DNA from: Nocardia sp. CC227C
Lineage (GTDB): Bacteria; Actinomycetota; Actinomycetes; Mycobacteriales; Mycobacteriaceae
DNA: 64,000 bases
Direction of reading: 5' to 3'
Assembly (NCBI RefSeq): GCF_030767025.1
Contig: NZ_JASITE010000003.1
Span: forward strand, 248,001 to 312,000
In this document: one piece after another, positions 46,328 through 55,066 of the stretch
Layout of the letters: each line of letters starts with the position of its first letter
Numbering within the stretch: the stretch's first letter is position 1
Notes under the pieces: model-generated
Seen by the model: the letters and a program-made list of their open reading frames with translations, nothing else
What the model was told of the DNA's origin: nothing
The model's database searches: none
Program-made: the position numbers and the translations under genes

Positions 46328-47353
46328 GTGACCGGCCGGGTGCCGGATATCCGCGAGGTCGAGATTCGCTCCGGAACCGAGGTCTCGTCGGGGGAGGCGT
46401 TTCAGCGCTGGGAAGCGCATATGAGCGAGACGTACTTCCCGCTGGCCGTATCGCCCACCGCGCCGAATCACTTCCACGGTTGGATCAGCCACGGCAGTTA
46501 CGGCGGGGTGGAACTGTCGGCGGTGGGTGCGACGCCGCAGCGGGTGCGCCGCACCGCGCGGGCGGTCGCCGACGCCGAGGACGAGTATCTCCTGGCCGGA
46601 ATCTTCGTACGCGGGCAGGGACGCCTGCATCAGGGGGATCGCGTCGCCGAGCTGCGCCCCGGCATGATGGTGCTCTACGGCAGCGGGGAGCAGTATCACT
46701 GGGAGATCGAGGGCCGGTGGGAGAAGGCGGTCGTGCAGGTTCCGCTGAGTCGATTGCGCGAGCACAGCGGGATCACCCTGGACGAGGTGCCGACCGTGGT
46801 GGCGCTGCCCGGCGATTCCGCGGCCGGCGTGGTGGCTCGTTACTTCCGGGGCCTGGCCGGAATTCAGCGCACCGATCCGCGGCAGGCGGCCGTGCTGGCG
46901 GCTCCGGCCATGGACATGCTGGTCTCCGCGGTGCACCTGGCCGTCGGCGGTGAGCGGTCCACCCCGGACGCCGTCGTTCGGGAGCAGGTGCTGGACTACA
47001 TGCGCGCCCACCGCACCGATCCGGGCCTCACCGTCGATCGGATCGCCCAGGGCTGTCTGATGTCGCGGCGCACCCTGTACCGGGTCTTCGACGAGATCGA
47101 GGGCGGTCCGGCGGCGGTGCTGCGACGGATGCGGGTGGACTACGCGTGCGAGCTGCTGACGAAATCGGCGCTGCCCATCGCGGCGGTCGCGCGCGCGTCG
47201 GGTTTTCTCACCGAGCGGCATTTCTACCGGGCCTTCCGGTTGGAGAAAGGTGTCACCCCGGCGGCGTTCCGGATGTCCGACCTCGCCCGAAGCGCGCCCG
47301 ATTTGTCCGAACCAATTCGCTTGTCTGCGAATGTGAAGCGAGCGAACTCATAG
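46328..47353 (+). CDS. AraC family regulator (paralogue 1 of 3)
   Basis: 341 residues from GTG 46328, with GGAGGG ~11 nt upstream. The N-terminal ~170 residues form an AraC-binding-like cupin region (GEAFQRWEAHMSETYFPL, HQGDRVAELRPGMMVLY). The C-terminal ~100 residues have two helix-turn-helix units, with ADRIAQ-type LTVDRIAQGCLMSRRTLYRV and FLTERHFYRAFRLEKGVTPA. It is closest in this window to the regulator at 50315. No clear target gene directly attached: the next gene is another regulator. Confidence 0.87.
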   Translation: MTGRVPDIREVEIRSGTEVSSGEAFQRWEAHMSETYFPLAVSPTAPNHFHGWISHGSYGGVELSAVGATPQRVRRTARAVADAEDEYLLAGIFVRGQGRLHQGDRVAELRPGMMVLYGSGEQYHWEIEGRWEKAVVQVPLSRLREHSGITLDEVPTVVALPGDSAAGVVARYFRGLAGIQRTDPRQAAVLAAPAMDMLVSAVHLAVGGERSTPDAVVREQVLDYMRAHRTDPGLTVDRIAQGCLMSRRTLYRVFDEIEGGPAAVLRRMRVDYACELLTKSALPIAAVARASGFLTERHFYRAFRLEKGVTPAAFRMSDLARSAPDLSEPIRLSANVKRANS

Positions 47354-47404
47354 CGTCGATCGGAATGCTGGGAGTTTCGGCCCACTCGGTGGGAAGATAG
47401 CCGT

Positions 47405-48376
47405 GTGGGCCGACCGATTGCCGCCACCGCCGAGGTCATATCGACCTCGGACGTTTCGCCGCGCCAAGCCTTCGAACAATGGGAAGCCATCGTCGCCGAC
47501 ACCGTGGTGCCGGCAACCGTCGCGCCGCTGGCCCAGGGGCACTGGCACGGCCAGCTGAGCTGCACCCAGTTCGAGCGCTCCAGCGTGACCCTGATGCGTG
47601 CCAGCGCGCAGCGGGTGATCCGATCGCGCAAGCAGGTGGATCAGTCCACCGACGAGTTCTTCCTCGCCAACTTCGTCGTCGACGGGGTCAACTGGACCGA
47701 GCAGCAGGGGCGGCGCGCGGAGACCGAGACCGGGTCCATCGCCTTCTTCGACAGCGGACGGCCGCTGGTCAGCCTCACCACCGACAACGCGCTGTCGGTG
47801 ATCGTGCGTGCCCCCATGGACCAGTTGCTCGAGCACTCCGGCCTGACCCGCGACGAACTGCCCATCGCCACGGCGATGCCCACCGACGGCGCGCTCGGCG
47901 TGGTGACCGGGTTCTTCCGGGGGCTGGCCGAACTGCCGCCCGGTGAAAGCGACCGGGCGGCAAACGTACTCGGCACCCAGTGCGTGGAGATGCTCGCCTC
48001 GGCGGTGCTGCTGGCCACGGGCGGCAATACCGTCGCGCCCACCGACTCGATCTACACCCGGCGGCAGGTGCTGGCCTACCTACGCCGCCGGTTCACCGAT
48101 CCGGACCTCACCATGGACGAGGTCGCGCACGCCTGCCTGGTCTCGCGGCGCACGCTCTATCGCGTGTGCGCCGGGTTCGGCGGACCCGCCGCGCTGGTGC
48201 GGCGCATGCGGATCGAGCACGCCCGCAAACTGTTGCGCGCCGATCCCTCCCGGCCGCTGTCGGCCATCGCGTTCGCCTCCGGCTTCGGCACCGAGCGGCA
48301 CTTCTATCGCGCCTTCCGCGACGAGACCGGGATGACGCCGGGCGAATTCCGCACCGGTCTCCACCGCGACAGCTAA
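47405..48376 (+). CDS. AraC family regulator (paralogue 2 of 3)
   Basis: 323 residues from GTG 47405. Same layout as its neighbours: PRQAFEQWEAIVADTVVPA at the start, cupin-like effector region, and a C-terminal double HTH (LTMDEVAHACLVSRRTLYRV, GFGTERHFYRAFRDETGMTP). It is the regulator directly upstream of the first nitrilase homologue, 110 bp apart, and is likely to control it. Confidence 0.86.
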   Translation: MGRPIAATAEVISTSDVSPRQAFEQWEAIVADTVVPATVAPLAQGHWHGQLSCTQFERSSVTLMRASAQRVIRSRKQVDQSTDEFFLANFVVDGVNWTEQQGRRAETETGSIAFFDSGRPLVSLTTDNALSVIVRAPMDQLLEHSGLTRDELPIATAMPTDGALGVVTGFFRGLAELPPGESDRAANVLGTQCVEMLASAVLLATGGNTVAPTDSIYTRRQVLAYLRRRFTDPDLTMDEVAHACLVSRRTLYRVCAGFGGPAALVRRMRIEHARKLLRADPSRPLSAIAFASGFGTERHFYRAFRDETGMTPGEFRTGLHRDS

Positions 48377-48486
48377 CCAGGCACACACGGTCGGTAGCAC
48401 GGCACGAGATGTCGGTGTGCCCCGGCACTCACCTGGCGAAGGGTGATTGCACCGTCAATCAACGGTGAGTGTCGAGGGGAGGCGCG

Positions 48487-49341
48487 GTGCTTTCGAAAGT
48501 GCGAGTCGCGGCGGTGCAAGCCGAGCCGCGCTGGCTGGACCTGCGCGCCGGCGTGGAGCAGACCGTGGAACTGATCGCGGAGGCGGCCGCCGGCGGAGCG
48601 CGATTGGTCGCCTTCCCCGAGGCGTTCCTGCCCGGATACCCGTGGTGGCTGTGGTTGGACTCGGTCGGTCGGGGTCCCGGGTTCCTCGCCCGCTACCGGA
48701 CCAATTCGATGATCGTGGACCGCGCCGAATTCCGCCGTATCACCGATGCGGCGCGGCGGAATCGGATTCACGTGGTGGTGGGGTTCAGCGAACGATCCGG
48801 CAACGACCTGTACCTGTCGCAGGGTTTGATCGACGATCGCGGCAATCTCATCGGACTGCGGCGCAAACCGGATCCGACGGAACTGGAGGCGATGATCTTC
48901 ACGCCCGGAGATCGGTTGCAGCCCTATGTATTCCGCTCCGCGATCGGGCGGATCGGAATGCACGGTGGCTCCGAGCAGTTGCGGCTGCCCGCTCGCCAGG
49001 ACCTCGAGCGCGCCGGGGCACAGCTGCACGTGGTGTCCTGGCCGGGGTTCATTGTCGCCAAGGAGGTGGGCTGGGGTGTGCGCGTGAACACCGCGGCCAC
49101 GCTCTGGTACGCGGTGGTGGGCGGCATGTTCGTGATCGCGCCGTGCGCCGTCATGGATGTCGCGGGCAGCGAGCAGCACCGCGGCCCCGACGCGGGCAAG
49201 CGGCTGGTGCGCGGGCCGGGCGGGCACACCCGGATCTACGCACCCGGCGGGCGGGAGCTGGCCGCGCCGTTGGCGGGCGGGGCCGAGGGCATTCTCTTCG
49301 CAGATATCGAACTCGATCTCAGCGCGGTGCACGCGGCCTGA
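48487..49341 (+). CDS. Nitrilase-superfamily protein lacking the catalytic cysteine (copy 1)
   Basis: 284 residues from GTG 48487 (AGGGGAGG upstream; GTG 48469 is an alternative). The fold is clear: VRVAAVQAEPRWLDL, FPEAFLPGYPWW with the catalytic Glu, and RRKPDPTELEA with the catalytic Lys. In active nitrilases the nucleophile lies in an N-C-W-E segment after an RLGAL-type strand. Here the segment reads RIGMHGGSEQ, placing Gly161 at the Cys position and Ser at the Trp position. Later nitrilase blocks (LHVVSWPGF, EGILFADIEL) are kept. Loss of only the nucleophile points to a binding or regulatory role, or to a changed chemistry. It follows an AraC gene. Confidence 0.85.
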   Translation: MLSKVRVAAVQAEPRWLDLRAGVEQTVELIAEAAAGGARLVAFPEAFLPGYPWWLWLDSVGRGPGFLARYRTNSMIVDRAEFRRITDAARRNRIHVVVGFSERSGNDLYLSQGLIDDRGNLIGLRRKPDPTELEAMIFTPGDRLQPYVFRSAIGRIGMHGGSEQLRLPARQDLERAGAQLHVVSWPGFIVAKEVGWGVRVNTAATLWYAVVGGMFVIAPCAVMDVAGSEQHRGPDAGKRLVRGPGGHTRIYAPGGRELAAPLAGGAEGILFADIELDLSAVHAA

Positions 49342-49397
49342 GCGGCGGGGGCGGCTACGGCGGAATAGCCGCGTGTGCCGACGAGTTCGCTCTCGGT

Positions 49398-50225
49398 ATG
49401 ACGGAACTCGGAAGAATTGGCGTATGGCGTGCCTACGGGGGGTTCACACCGGAGGAGGCACGGGAGCTGGAAGGGCTGGGGTACGGGACGCTCTGGCTCG
49501 GCGGATCGCCGCCCGCCGAACTGCCCGGCGTGGCTGAGCTGCTCGCCGCGACCGAGACCATCCACGTGGCCACCAGCATCGTGAACGTCTGGTCCGCCCC
49601 CGCCGCGGAAGTGGCCGAATCCTTCCATCGCCTCGACGCCCGCTTCCCGGGACGGTTCCTGCTCGGCCTCGGTGCGGGCCATCCGGAGATGACCGGCGAG
49701 TACCGCAAGCCCTACGAGGTGCTGGTCGAATACCTCGACGAGCTGGACCGTGCGGGGGTGCCGAAGGAGCGTCGCGCCCTGGCCGCGCTCGGCCCGCGGG
49801 TGCTGAAACTGGCCGGTGACCGCACCGCCGGTGCGCTGCCCTATCTGGTCACCCCCGAACACACCCGCCGTGCGCGTGCGACGCTGGGACCGGACGCGCT
49901 GCTGGCCGTCGAGCACAAGGTGGTGCTGGACACCGATCCGGTGCGCGCCCGTACGCAGGCGATACCGCGGGTGGAGTTCTATCTCGATCTCCAGAATTAC
50001 ACGAGCAATCTGCGGCGGTTGGGATTCGAGGACGCCGATCTGGTGAAACCGGGCAGCGATCGACTGCTGGACGCCCTGGTAGCGCACGGAAGCGCGAAAT
50101 CGGTTGTGGAGCAGCTGGTTCACCACCTCGACGCCGGCGCCGACCATCTCGTGCTGCAAGTACTCGACGATGATTCGCTGTCGACGCTGCGTACGCTCGC
50201 GCCACTGCTGCACGCTTCATCGTGA
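49398..50225 (+). CDS. LLM class F420-dependent oxidoreductase
   Basis: 275 residues from ATG 49398. It has a luciferase-like TIM-barrel pattern: RELEGLGYGTLWLGGSP, TETIHVATSIVNVW, RFLLGLGAGHPEM and a C-terminal HHLDAGADHLVLQVL. It fits the short F420-linked family found throughout Nocardia and mycobacteria; F420 rather than FMN is inferred from family style. Substrate unknown. It lies between the first nitrilase homologue and the third AraC regulator. Confidence 0.85.
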   Translation: MTELGRIGVWRAYGGFTPEEARELEGLGYGTLWLGGSPPAELPGVAELLAATETIHVATSIVNVWSAPAAEVAESFHRLDARFPGRFLLGLGAGHPEMTGEYRKPYEVLVEYLDELDRAGVPKERRALAALGPRVLKLAGDRTAGALPYLVTPEHTRRARATLGPDALLAVEHKVVLDTDPVRARTQAIPRVEFYLDLQNYTSNLRRLGFEDADLVKPGSDRLLDALVAHGSAKSVVEQLVHHLDAGADHLVLQVLDDDSLSTLRTLAPLLHASS

Positions 50226-50314
50226 ACGGAAGTCGGCCGTAAGCGCGGTCATTGGGATCGGTGCCGGGAATCTGAGAGACTGCAACGCAATCATCGACGT
50301 ACACCAGGTGCAAG

Positions 50315-51307
50315 GTGAGTGCGGAATTGAATCGGTTGGCGCTCGAACGAATCGAGCTGCGATCCGGTGCCGACGAGTCGGCGGCGGAAGTATTCGAGCA
50401 GTGGGAGGCACTGCTCGGAGACAGCTATGTGCCGCTCGCGTCCGTACCGCTGCCGTCCGGGAGTTTCCACGGGCGGATCGATCTCGGGCACTACGACGAC
50501 GTGGACCTGTCCACCGTCGGATCGACGCCGCAGGAAGCGCGGCGCACGAATAGCCTGATCTCGGGGGCGAGCGACGAGTATCTGCTCGCCACCGTTCAGC
50601 TCGGTGGGCGCGGGCGGCTGTATCAGGACGGCCGGATCGCCGAGGTAGGACCCGGGTCGCTGGTGTTCTACAACACCACCCGGCCCTATCGCTGGATGAT
50701 TCCCGAAGAATGGGAAATGGCGGTCGTGCGGGTGCCGCTGGCTCGAATACGGGAACTCACCGGGCTCGCCGACGACGAATTGCCCACCGCCACCGCCGTA
50801 TCGCGCGACAGCCCCGCCGGTGTGGTGGCGCGGTACTTCCGGGACCTGGCCGACCTGCAGAGCCGGGAACCGGAGCAGGCGCGATTGCTCATGACGCCGG
50901 GACTGGATCTGCTCGCCTCCGCCGTCACCCTGGCCGCCGGCGGGGCGGAGTCCGAGCAGTCCGCCGACGCCTTCGCCCGCCAGCGGGTGCTCGACTTCAT
51001 GCGTGGCAATTGCACCGATCCCGAGCTCACCGTCGATCGAATTGCGGACGGCTGCGCGATGTCGCGCCGCACCCTGTACCGCGTGTTCGACGATTGCGAG
51101 GAGGGTCCGGCCGCGGTATTGCGGCGAATGCGGGTGGAACACGCCTGTGAAATGCTCGCCCGAGAACCTATGCTGCCCATAGCGGTTGTCGCCGCGGCAT
51201 CCGGATTCCTCACCGAGCGGCATTGCTATCGGGCCTTCCGGGTCGAAAAGGGTGCGACCCCCGCCTCATTCAGGGTGGGCGGACGCACTGGCACGGACGG
51301 TCGGTAG
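50315..51307 (+). CDS. AraC family regulator (paralogue 3 of 3)
   Basis: 330 residues from GTG 50315. EVFEQWEALLGDSYVPLA, a cupin-like region (YQDGRIAEVGPGSLVFY), and a C-terminal double HTH (LTVDRIADGCAMSRRTLYRV, GFLTERHCYRAFRVEKGATP). Very similar to paralogue 1 across both domains. It sits 90 bp before the second nitrilase homologue, repeating the regulator-nitrilase order. Confidence 0.87.
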   Translation: MSAELNRLALERIELRSGADESAAEVFEQWEALLGDSYVPLASVPLPSGSFHGRIDLGHYDDVDLSTVGSTPQEARRTNSLISGASDEYLLATVQLGGRGRLYQDGRIAEVGPGSLVFYNTTRPYRWMIPEEWEMAVVRVPLARIRELTGLADDELPTATAVSRDSPAGVVARYFRDLADLQSREPEQARLLMTPGLDLLASAVTLAAGGAESEQSADAFARQRVLDFMRGNCTDPELTVDRIADGCAMSRRTLYRVFDDCEEGPAAVLRRMRVEHACEMLAREPMLPIAVVAAASGFLTERHCYRAFRVEKGATPASFRVGGRTGTDGR

Positions 51308-51397
51308 CCGGGCACGGATAGGCATTGTGCGACAACCCGTTCCTACAAAGAATGCGAAGATGAAGGGGTTTACGCGGGAGTTGCCGAGGGAGAGAAA

Positions 51398-52372
51398 GTG
51401 CGGGTCGCTGTCGTTCAAGCAGAGCCGAAATGGCAACTGCGCGCCGGAATCGAACATATTGTCGAATTGATGGGCGCGGCCGCCACGGCTGGTGCGGAAC
51501 TGATCGCGTTTCCCGAGGCTTTCGTACCCGGCTACCCGTGGTGGGTGTCGCCGGATGGGCGTGGTGCGGCGGAATCCGTTGCGCACTACCGCTCCAACGC
51601 CATGACGCGCGACGGCGCGGAAATGCGTGCGGTGCTCGCCGCGGCCCGGGAGCATCGAATACACGTGGTGTTCGGATTCGTGGAACGGTGTGATCGCCGC
51701 GTATTCATGACACAGGCCGTCATCGACGACGGCGGGGCGGTGCTGTCGCTGCGCCACAAACCCGGGCTCAACAGCCAGGAGCGGCGCGTATTCAGTGCGG
51801 GTACGCCGGGTCTGCCGACCGTGCACCGCAGCCGCATCGGACGTTTGGGCGCGCTGTCCGGGCAGGAGAATTCGCGGCCGCTGTTCACTCGCGCCATGCG
51901 CGCCGACGGACAGCAGATTCACGTCGCGGCCTGGCCCGGGTTCCTCACCGCCGGCGATACCGCCGGAATCGGCGCGCCCACCACGGCGAGCCGGTTGTAC
52001 GCCATCGAGGGCGGGGCGTTCGTGCTGGCCCCGTGTGCGGTGGTGGGGTCGGCCGGACTGTCGGTGCCGGGGGTGAACGCACGGCTGGCCCGCGGTGGGG
52101 GTTACGCGCGCATCTTCGGCTCGGACGGAGCCGAATTGGCCCACCCGCTCGCAGAGGACGAGGAGGGCCTGCTCTACGCCGACCTGAATCTCGGCGTGGA
52201 CCGGGTCGATCCGCCGCTGCGCGATCTGCTCGGCGCGCCGCCGGTGGACCCGGCCGACGCCCCGGCCGCCACGCGCCGCCGCGGCTCCCGCGATACGGCG
52301 ACCGCGGCGGGTGCCGATCGCGGCCCGTCCCGCACCGAGCGCATCCGTCTCGTGGGCCGCGAAAGCGCCTAG
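51398..52372 (+). CDS. Nitrilase-superfamily protein lacking the catalytic cysteine (copy 2)
   Basis: 324 residues from GTG 51398 (GAGGGAGAG upstream). It keeps VRVAVVQAEPKW, FPEAFVPGYPWW (Glu), LRHKPGLNSQERRVF (Lys), IHVAAWPGF and GGGYARIFGSDGAELAHPLA, close to bacterial aliphatic/aromatic nitrilases. The nucleophile segment reads RLGALSGQEN: Gly155 replaces Cys and Gln replaces Trp, while Glu-Asn is retained. The last ~50 residues are a Pro/Arg/Ala-rich tail not seen in copy 1. The same substitution in both copies argues against a chance error. It is preceded by an AraC gene. Confidence 0.87.
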   Translation: MRVAVVQAEPKWQLRAGIEHIVELMGAAATAGAELIAFPEAFVPGYPWWVSPDGRGAAESVAHYRSNAMTRDGAEMRAVLAAAREHRIHVVFGFVERCDRRVFMTQAVIDDGGAVLSLRHKPGLNSQERRVFSAGTPGLPTVHRSRIGRLGALSGQENSRPLFTRAMRADGQQIHVAAWPGFLTAGDTAGIGAPTTASRLYAIEGGAFVLAPCAVVGSAGLSVPGVNARLARGGGYARIFGSDGAELAHPLAEDEEGLLYADLNLGVDRVDPPLRDLLGAPPVDPADAPAATRRRGSRDTATAAGADRGPSRTERIRLVGRESA

Positions 52373-52412
52373 CGCCGCGCCCACACCTCGGGCACGATGT
52401 CGTCGCGCGGGC

Positions 52413-52754
52413 TCAGCTGCGGACCAGGCGGGCGATGGCGTCGGTGGCTTCCTTGATCTTGGCTTCGGCTTCGGGGCCGCCCGCGACGGCGGCGTCCACC
52501 ACGCAGTGGCTGATGTGATCCTCGAGCAGTCCCATGGCGACGGCCTGGAGGGCCTTGGTCATGGCCGAGACCTGGGTGAGGATGTCGATGCAGTACTTCT
52601 CCTCCTCGACCATGCGCTGCAGGCCGCGAGCCTGGCCCTCGATGCGGCGCAGGCGCTTGAGGTAGTCGTCCTTGGCGGTGATGTAGCCGTGCGTGGCGTG
52701 ATCGTGGCAGGATTCGCCCGCCTCGACGGTGGTGTTCTCCTCGGTCACCGGCAT
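52413..52754 (-). CDS. csoR: CsoR-type copper-sensing repressor
   Basis: 113 residues from ATG 52754; the frame is open to 52790. The helical CsoR fold is marked by DDYLKRLRRIEGQARGLQRM. Cu(I) ligands are present with family spacing: Cys55 (KYCIDIL), His80 and Cys84 (DHISHC). Apo-CsoR binds DNA and releases it on Cu(I) binding. An extra Cys/His-rich N-terminus (SCHDHATHG) might bind metal too. No copper exporter gene is adjacent; an operator-like palindrome lies 38 bp upstream. Confidence 0.88.
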   Translation of the reverse strand: MPVTEENTTVEAGESCHDHATHGYITAKDDYLKRLRRIEGQARGLQRMVEEEKYCIDILTQVSAMTKALQAVAMGLLEDHISHCVVDAAVAGGPEAEAKIKEATDAIARLVRS

Positions 52755-52791
52755 ACCCTCGCTCCCGGCCGTGTCGGCCCTTGCCCGCAAA

Positions 52792-52806
52792 TACCCCCCT
52801 AGGGTA
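52792..52806. promoter_or_regulatory. CsoR-type operator palindrome
   Basis: TACCCCCCTAGGGTA combines outer TACCC/GGGTA arms with a perfect CCCTAGGG core. G-tract palindromes of this kind are targets of CsoR/RcnR-type repressors. It lies between csoR and the divergent MTA phosphorylase gene, so autoregulation is likely. Confidence 0.6.
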
Positions 52807-52871
52807 CACGTGCGGGCGGGGCGTCACCACCTGACACCGACACTCATGCACGGATACGCAAGAATCGGGGC

Positions 52872-53687
52872 ATGAGTTCGGATCCTCGGGCCACGCTGGC
52901 CATTATCGGCGGCAGCGGGTTCTACGACTTCTTCGATGACGACGCGACCACGGTCGAGGCCGAGACGCCCTACGGTGCGCCGAGCGCCCCGATCACCATC
53001 GGCACGGTGGCCGGGCGGTCGGTGGCCTTCCTGCCACGGCACGGGCGTAAGCACGAGTTCTCACCGCATACGGTGCCCTATCGCGCCAATATGTGGGCGC
53101 TGCGCTCGCTCGGCGTGCGGCGGATCTTCGGCCCGTGCGCGGTGGGCAGCCTGCGCGCCGACTGGGGGCCGGGCACCGTCGCCGTGCCCGACCAACTGGT
53201 GGACCGCACCTCCGGACGCGACCAGACCTTCTTCGACGCGGGCGGGGTGCACGTCGCCTTCGCCGATCCGTACTGCGCCGAACTGCGTGCGGCCGCCGTC
53301 TCGGCCGCCGTCACCGAACTCCCCATGAAGGACCACGGCACCATGGTGGTCGTCCAGGGGCCGCGCTTCTCCACCCGCGCCGAGAGCCGCTGGTTCGCCG
53401 GACAGGGCTGGGAACTGGTGAACATGACCGGGCACCCGGAGGCCGTACTCGCCCGGGAACTCGAAATGTGCTACAGCGCAATCGCTCTGGTCACCGACCT
53501 GGACGCCGGTCTGGAGTCCGGCGATGGCGTCTCCGCCGCCGCCGTCTTCGCCGAGTTCGAACGCAATCTGGTTCCGTTCAAGTCCCTGGTGCGCCGCGCC
53601 GTCGCCGCCGTCGACCGCGACGACACCTGCGACCACTGCCGCGTGCACGCGGGCACGGGCGTGCGGCTGCCGTTCGAACTGCCGTAA
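52872..53687 (+). CDS. mtnP: S-methyl-5'-thioadenosine phosphorylase
   Basis: 271 residues from ATG 52872. LAIIGGSGFYDF, RHGRKHEFSPHTVPYRANM, and NMTGHPEAVLARELEMCY are the purine nucleoside phosphorylase family II marks. VTDLDAG near residue 217 carries the two Asp residues expected for adenine rather than guanine recognition. The enzyme releases adenine and methylthioribose-1-phosphate from MTA, a by-product of polyamine-type pathways. Purine nucleoside phosphorylase activity is the alternative. Confidence 0.87.
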   Translation: MSSDPRATLAIIGGSGFYDFFDDDATTVEAETPYGAPSAPITIGTVAGRSVAFLPRHGRKHEFSPHTVPYRANMWALRSLGVRRIFGPCAVGSLRADWGPGTVAVPDQLVDRTSGRDQTFFDAGGVHVAFADPYCAELRAAAVSAAVTELPMKDHGTMVVVQGPRFSTRAESRWFAGQGWELVNMTGHPEAVLARELEMCYSAIALVTDLDAGLESGDGVSAAAVFAEFERNLVPFKSLVRRAVAAVDRDDTCDHCRVHAGTGVRLPFELP

Positions 53688-53908
53688 CCGATTGCCCGGT
53701 CCGCGGGGCCCGGTGGCGGACGCGCTCGGCGGGCGTGAGTCCGCGTGGGAAGCGCCGACCGCTGTTCACGCGACCGCACGTGGAGTTCCCGGACCGGGAC
53801 CGGCCGGTTCGAGTGCCGCACCGGCGACGCCGGATGCGACACGGTGTCGTCTCATGGGCCGGGTGATCGCCCGATTCGGGGTGTTGCCGTTCGCTTACGC
53901 TGGGAGAC

Positions 53909-55015
53909 ATGAGCGTGGGTGTCGAGCCGGGGGAGCGGTCACGGGTGCTGGTCACCGGGGCGGCCGGGTTCATCGGGGGGCATGTGCGGCGGGCGCTGAC
54001 GGCGGCGGGGCACGAGGTGATCGCGGTCGACAGTATGTGGGAGACCGTGCACGGAGCGGATGCCGAACCGCCGCAGGGGGTTTCGGTGGTGGACGTGCGG
54101 GACGCGGACGCGCTGGCGGAATTGCTGCCCGGTGTCGACGTGGTGTGCCATCTGGCGGGCGCCGGGCCGGGCGTGGTCGATGCGGAGGCGGTGGAGCCGA
54201 GCCGGGTGCCCGGCGGCACGGATCTCATGCGGGGCGCGTCGGTGTTCGTGGCGCACAACGACGGTGGGACCGCGGCCTTGCTGGCGGCCATGGAGCGGGC
54301 GGGGGTGCGGCGGCTGGTGCTGGCCTCGTCGGTGGCGGTCTACGGGGAGGGGCGGTACCGCGGGATGCGGGGTGGGGTGTTCCATCCGGGGATGCGGCGG
54401 CGGCGCGATCTGGACCGGGGGATGTTCGACCACCGGGCCCCGCGCACGGGGGATCTGCTGACCTGGGAGCCGGTGGGTGAGGACGCGCCCGTGCGGCCCC
54501 GGAGCGCCTATGCGGCAAGCAAAGCCGCGCAGGAGAACTACGCGCTGGCCTGGGCGGCGCAGCCGGGGGTGTCGGCCACCGTCTTGCGGTACCACCACGT
54601 GTACGGCGAGCCGGTGTGCCCGGTGCGGACGGCGGAAACCGGTGTGGTGGCGCGCTTCCGCGCCGAACTCGCGGCCGGACGCGCCCCGCACCTCTTCGAG
54701 GACGGCGGCCAGACCCGGGATTTCGTGCACGTGCGCGATGTCGCGGCCGCCACGGTGGCGGCCGTCCGCCACGATCTGCCCGGCTTCGTGCCGCTGAATA
54801 TCGCCTCGGGGCGGCCTATCACCGTCTGGCAGGTCGCCTCCCTGCTGGCCGAGGCCCTCGGCGGCCCCGACCCCGTCGTCACCGGCCGGTACCGCGCCAC
54901 CGATGTCCGCCACCTGGTCGCCAACCCCGGACGCGCCCGCCGCGCCCTGGATTTCACCCCGCGCATCCCACCCGCCCGGGGCCTCGCCGCCTACGCCACC
55001 GGCACCCACCCCTGA
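53909..55015 (+). CDS. NAD-dependent epimerase/dehydratase (extended SDR)
   Basis: 368 residues from ATG 53909. Rossmann motif VTGAAGFIGGHVRRAL at residues ~15-30, LASSVAVYGEG, and the active-site YAASK (YxxxK). C-terminal half with QTRDFVHVRDVAAATVAAV and PLNIASGRPITVWQVA, as in UDP-sugar epimerases and dTDP-sugar dehydratases. Substrate unknown. An unusual insertion of ~60 residues between the first half and YxxxK contains GMRRRRDLDRGMFDHR. Confidence 0.85.
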   Translation: MSVGVEPGERSRVLVTGAAGFIGGHVRRALTAAGHEVIAVDSMWETVHGADAEPPQGVSVVDVRDADALAELLPGVDVVCHLAGAGPGVVDAEAVEPSRVPGGTDLMRGASVFVAHNDGGTAALLAAMERAGVRRLVLASSVAVYGEGRYRGMRGGVFHPGMRRRRDLDRGMFDHRAPRTGDLLTWEPVGEDAPVRPRSAYAASKAAQENYALAWAAQPGVSATVLRYHHVYGEPVCPVRTAETGVVARFRAELAAGRAPHLFEDGGQTRDFVHVRDVAAATVAAVRHDLPGFVPLNIASGRPITVWQVASLLAEALGGPDPVVTGRYRATDVRHLVANPGRARRALDFTPRIPPARGLAAYATGTHP

Positions 55016-55066
55016 CCCGCCGCACCGATGGCGCACCCGGCTCCCGCTCGGGGTTAGGCTGCGCGC

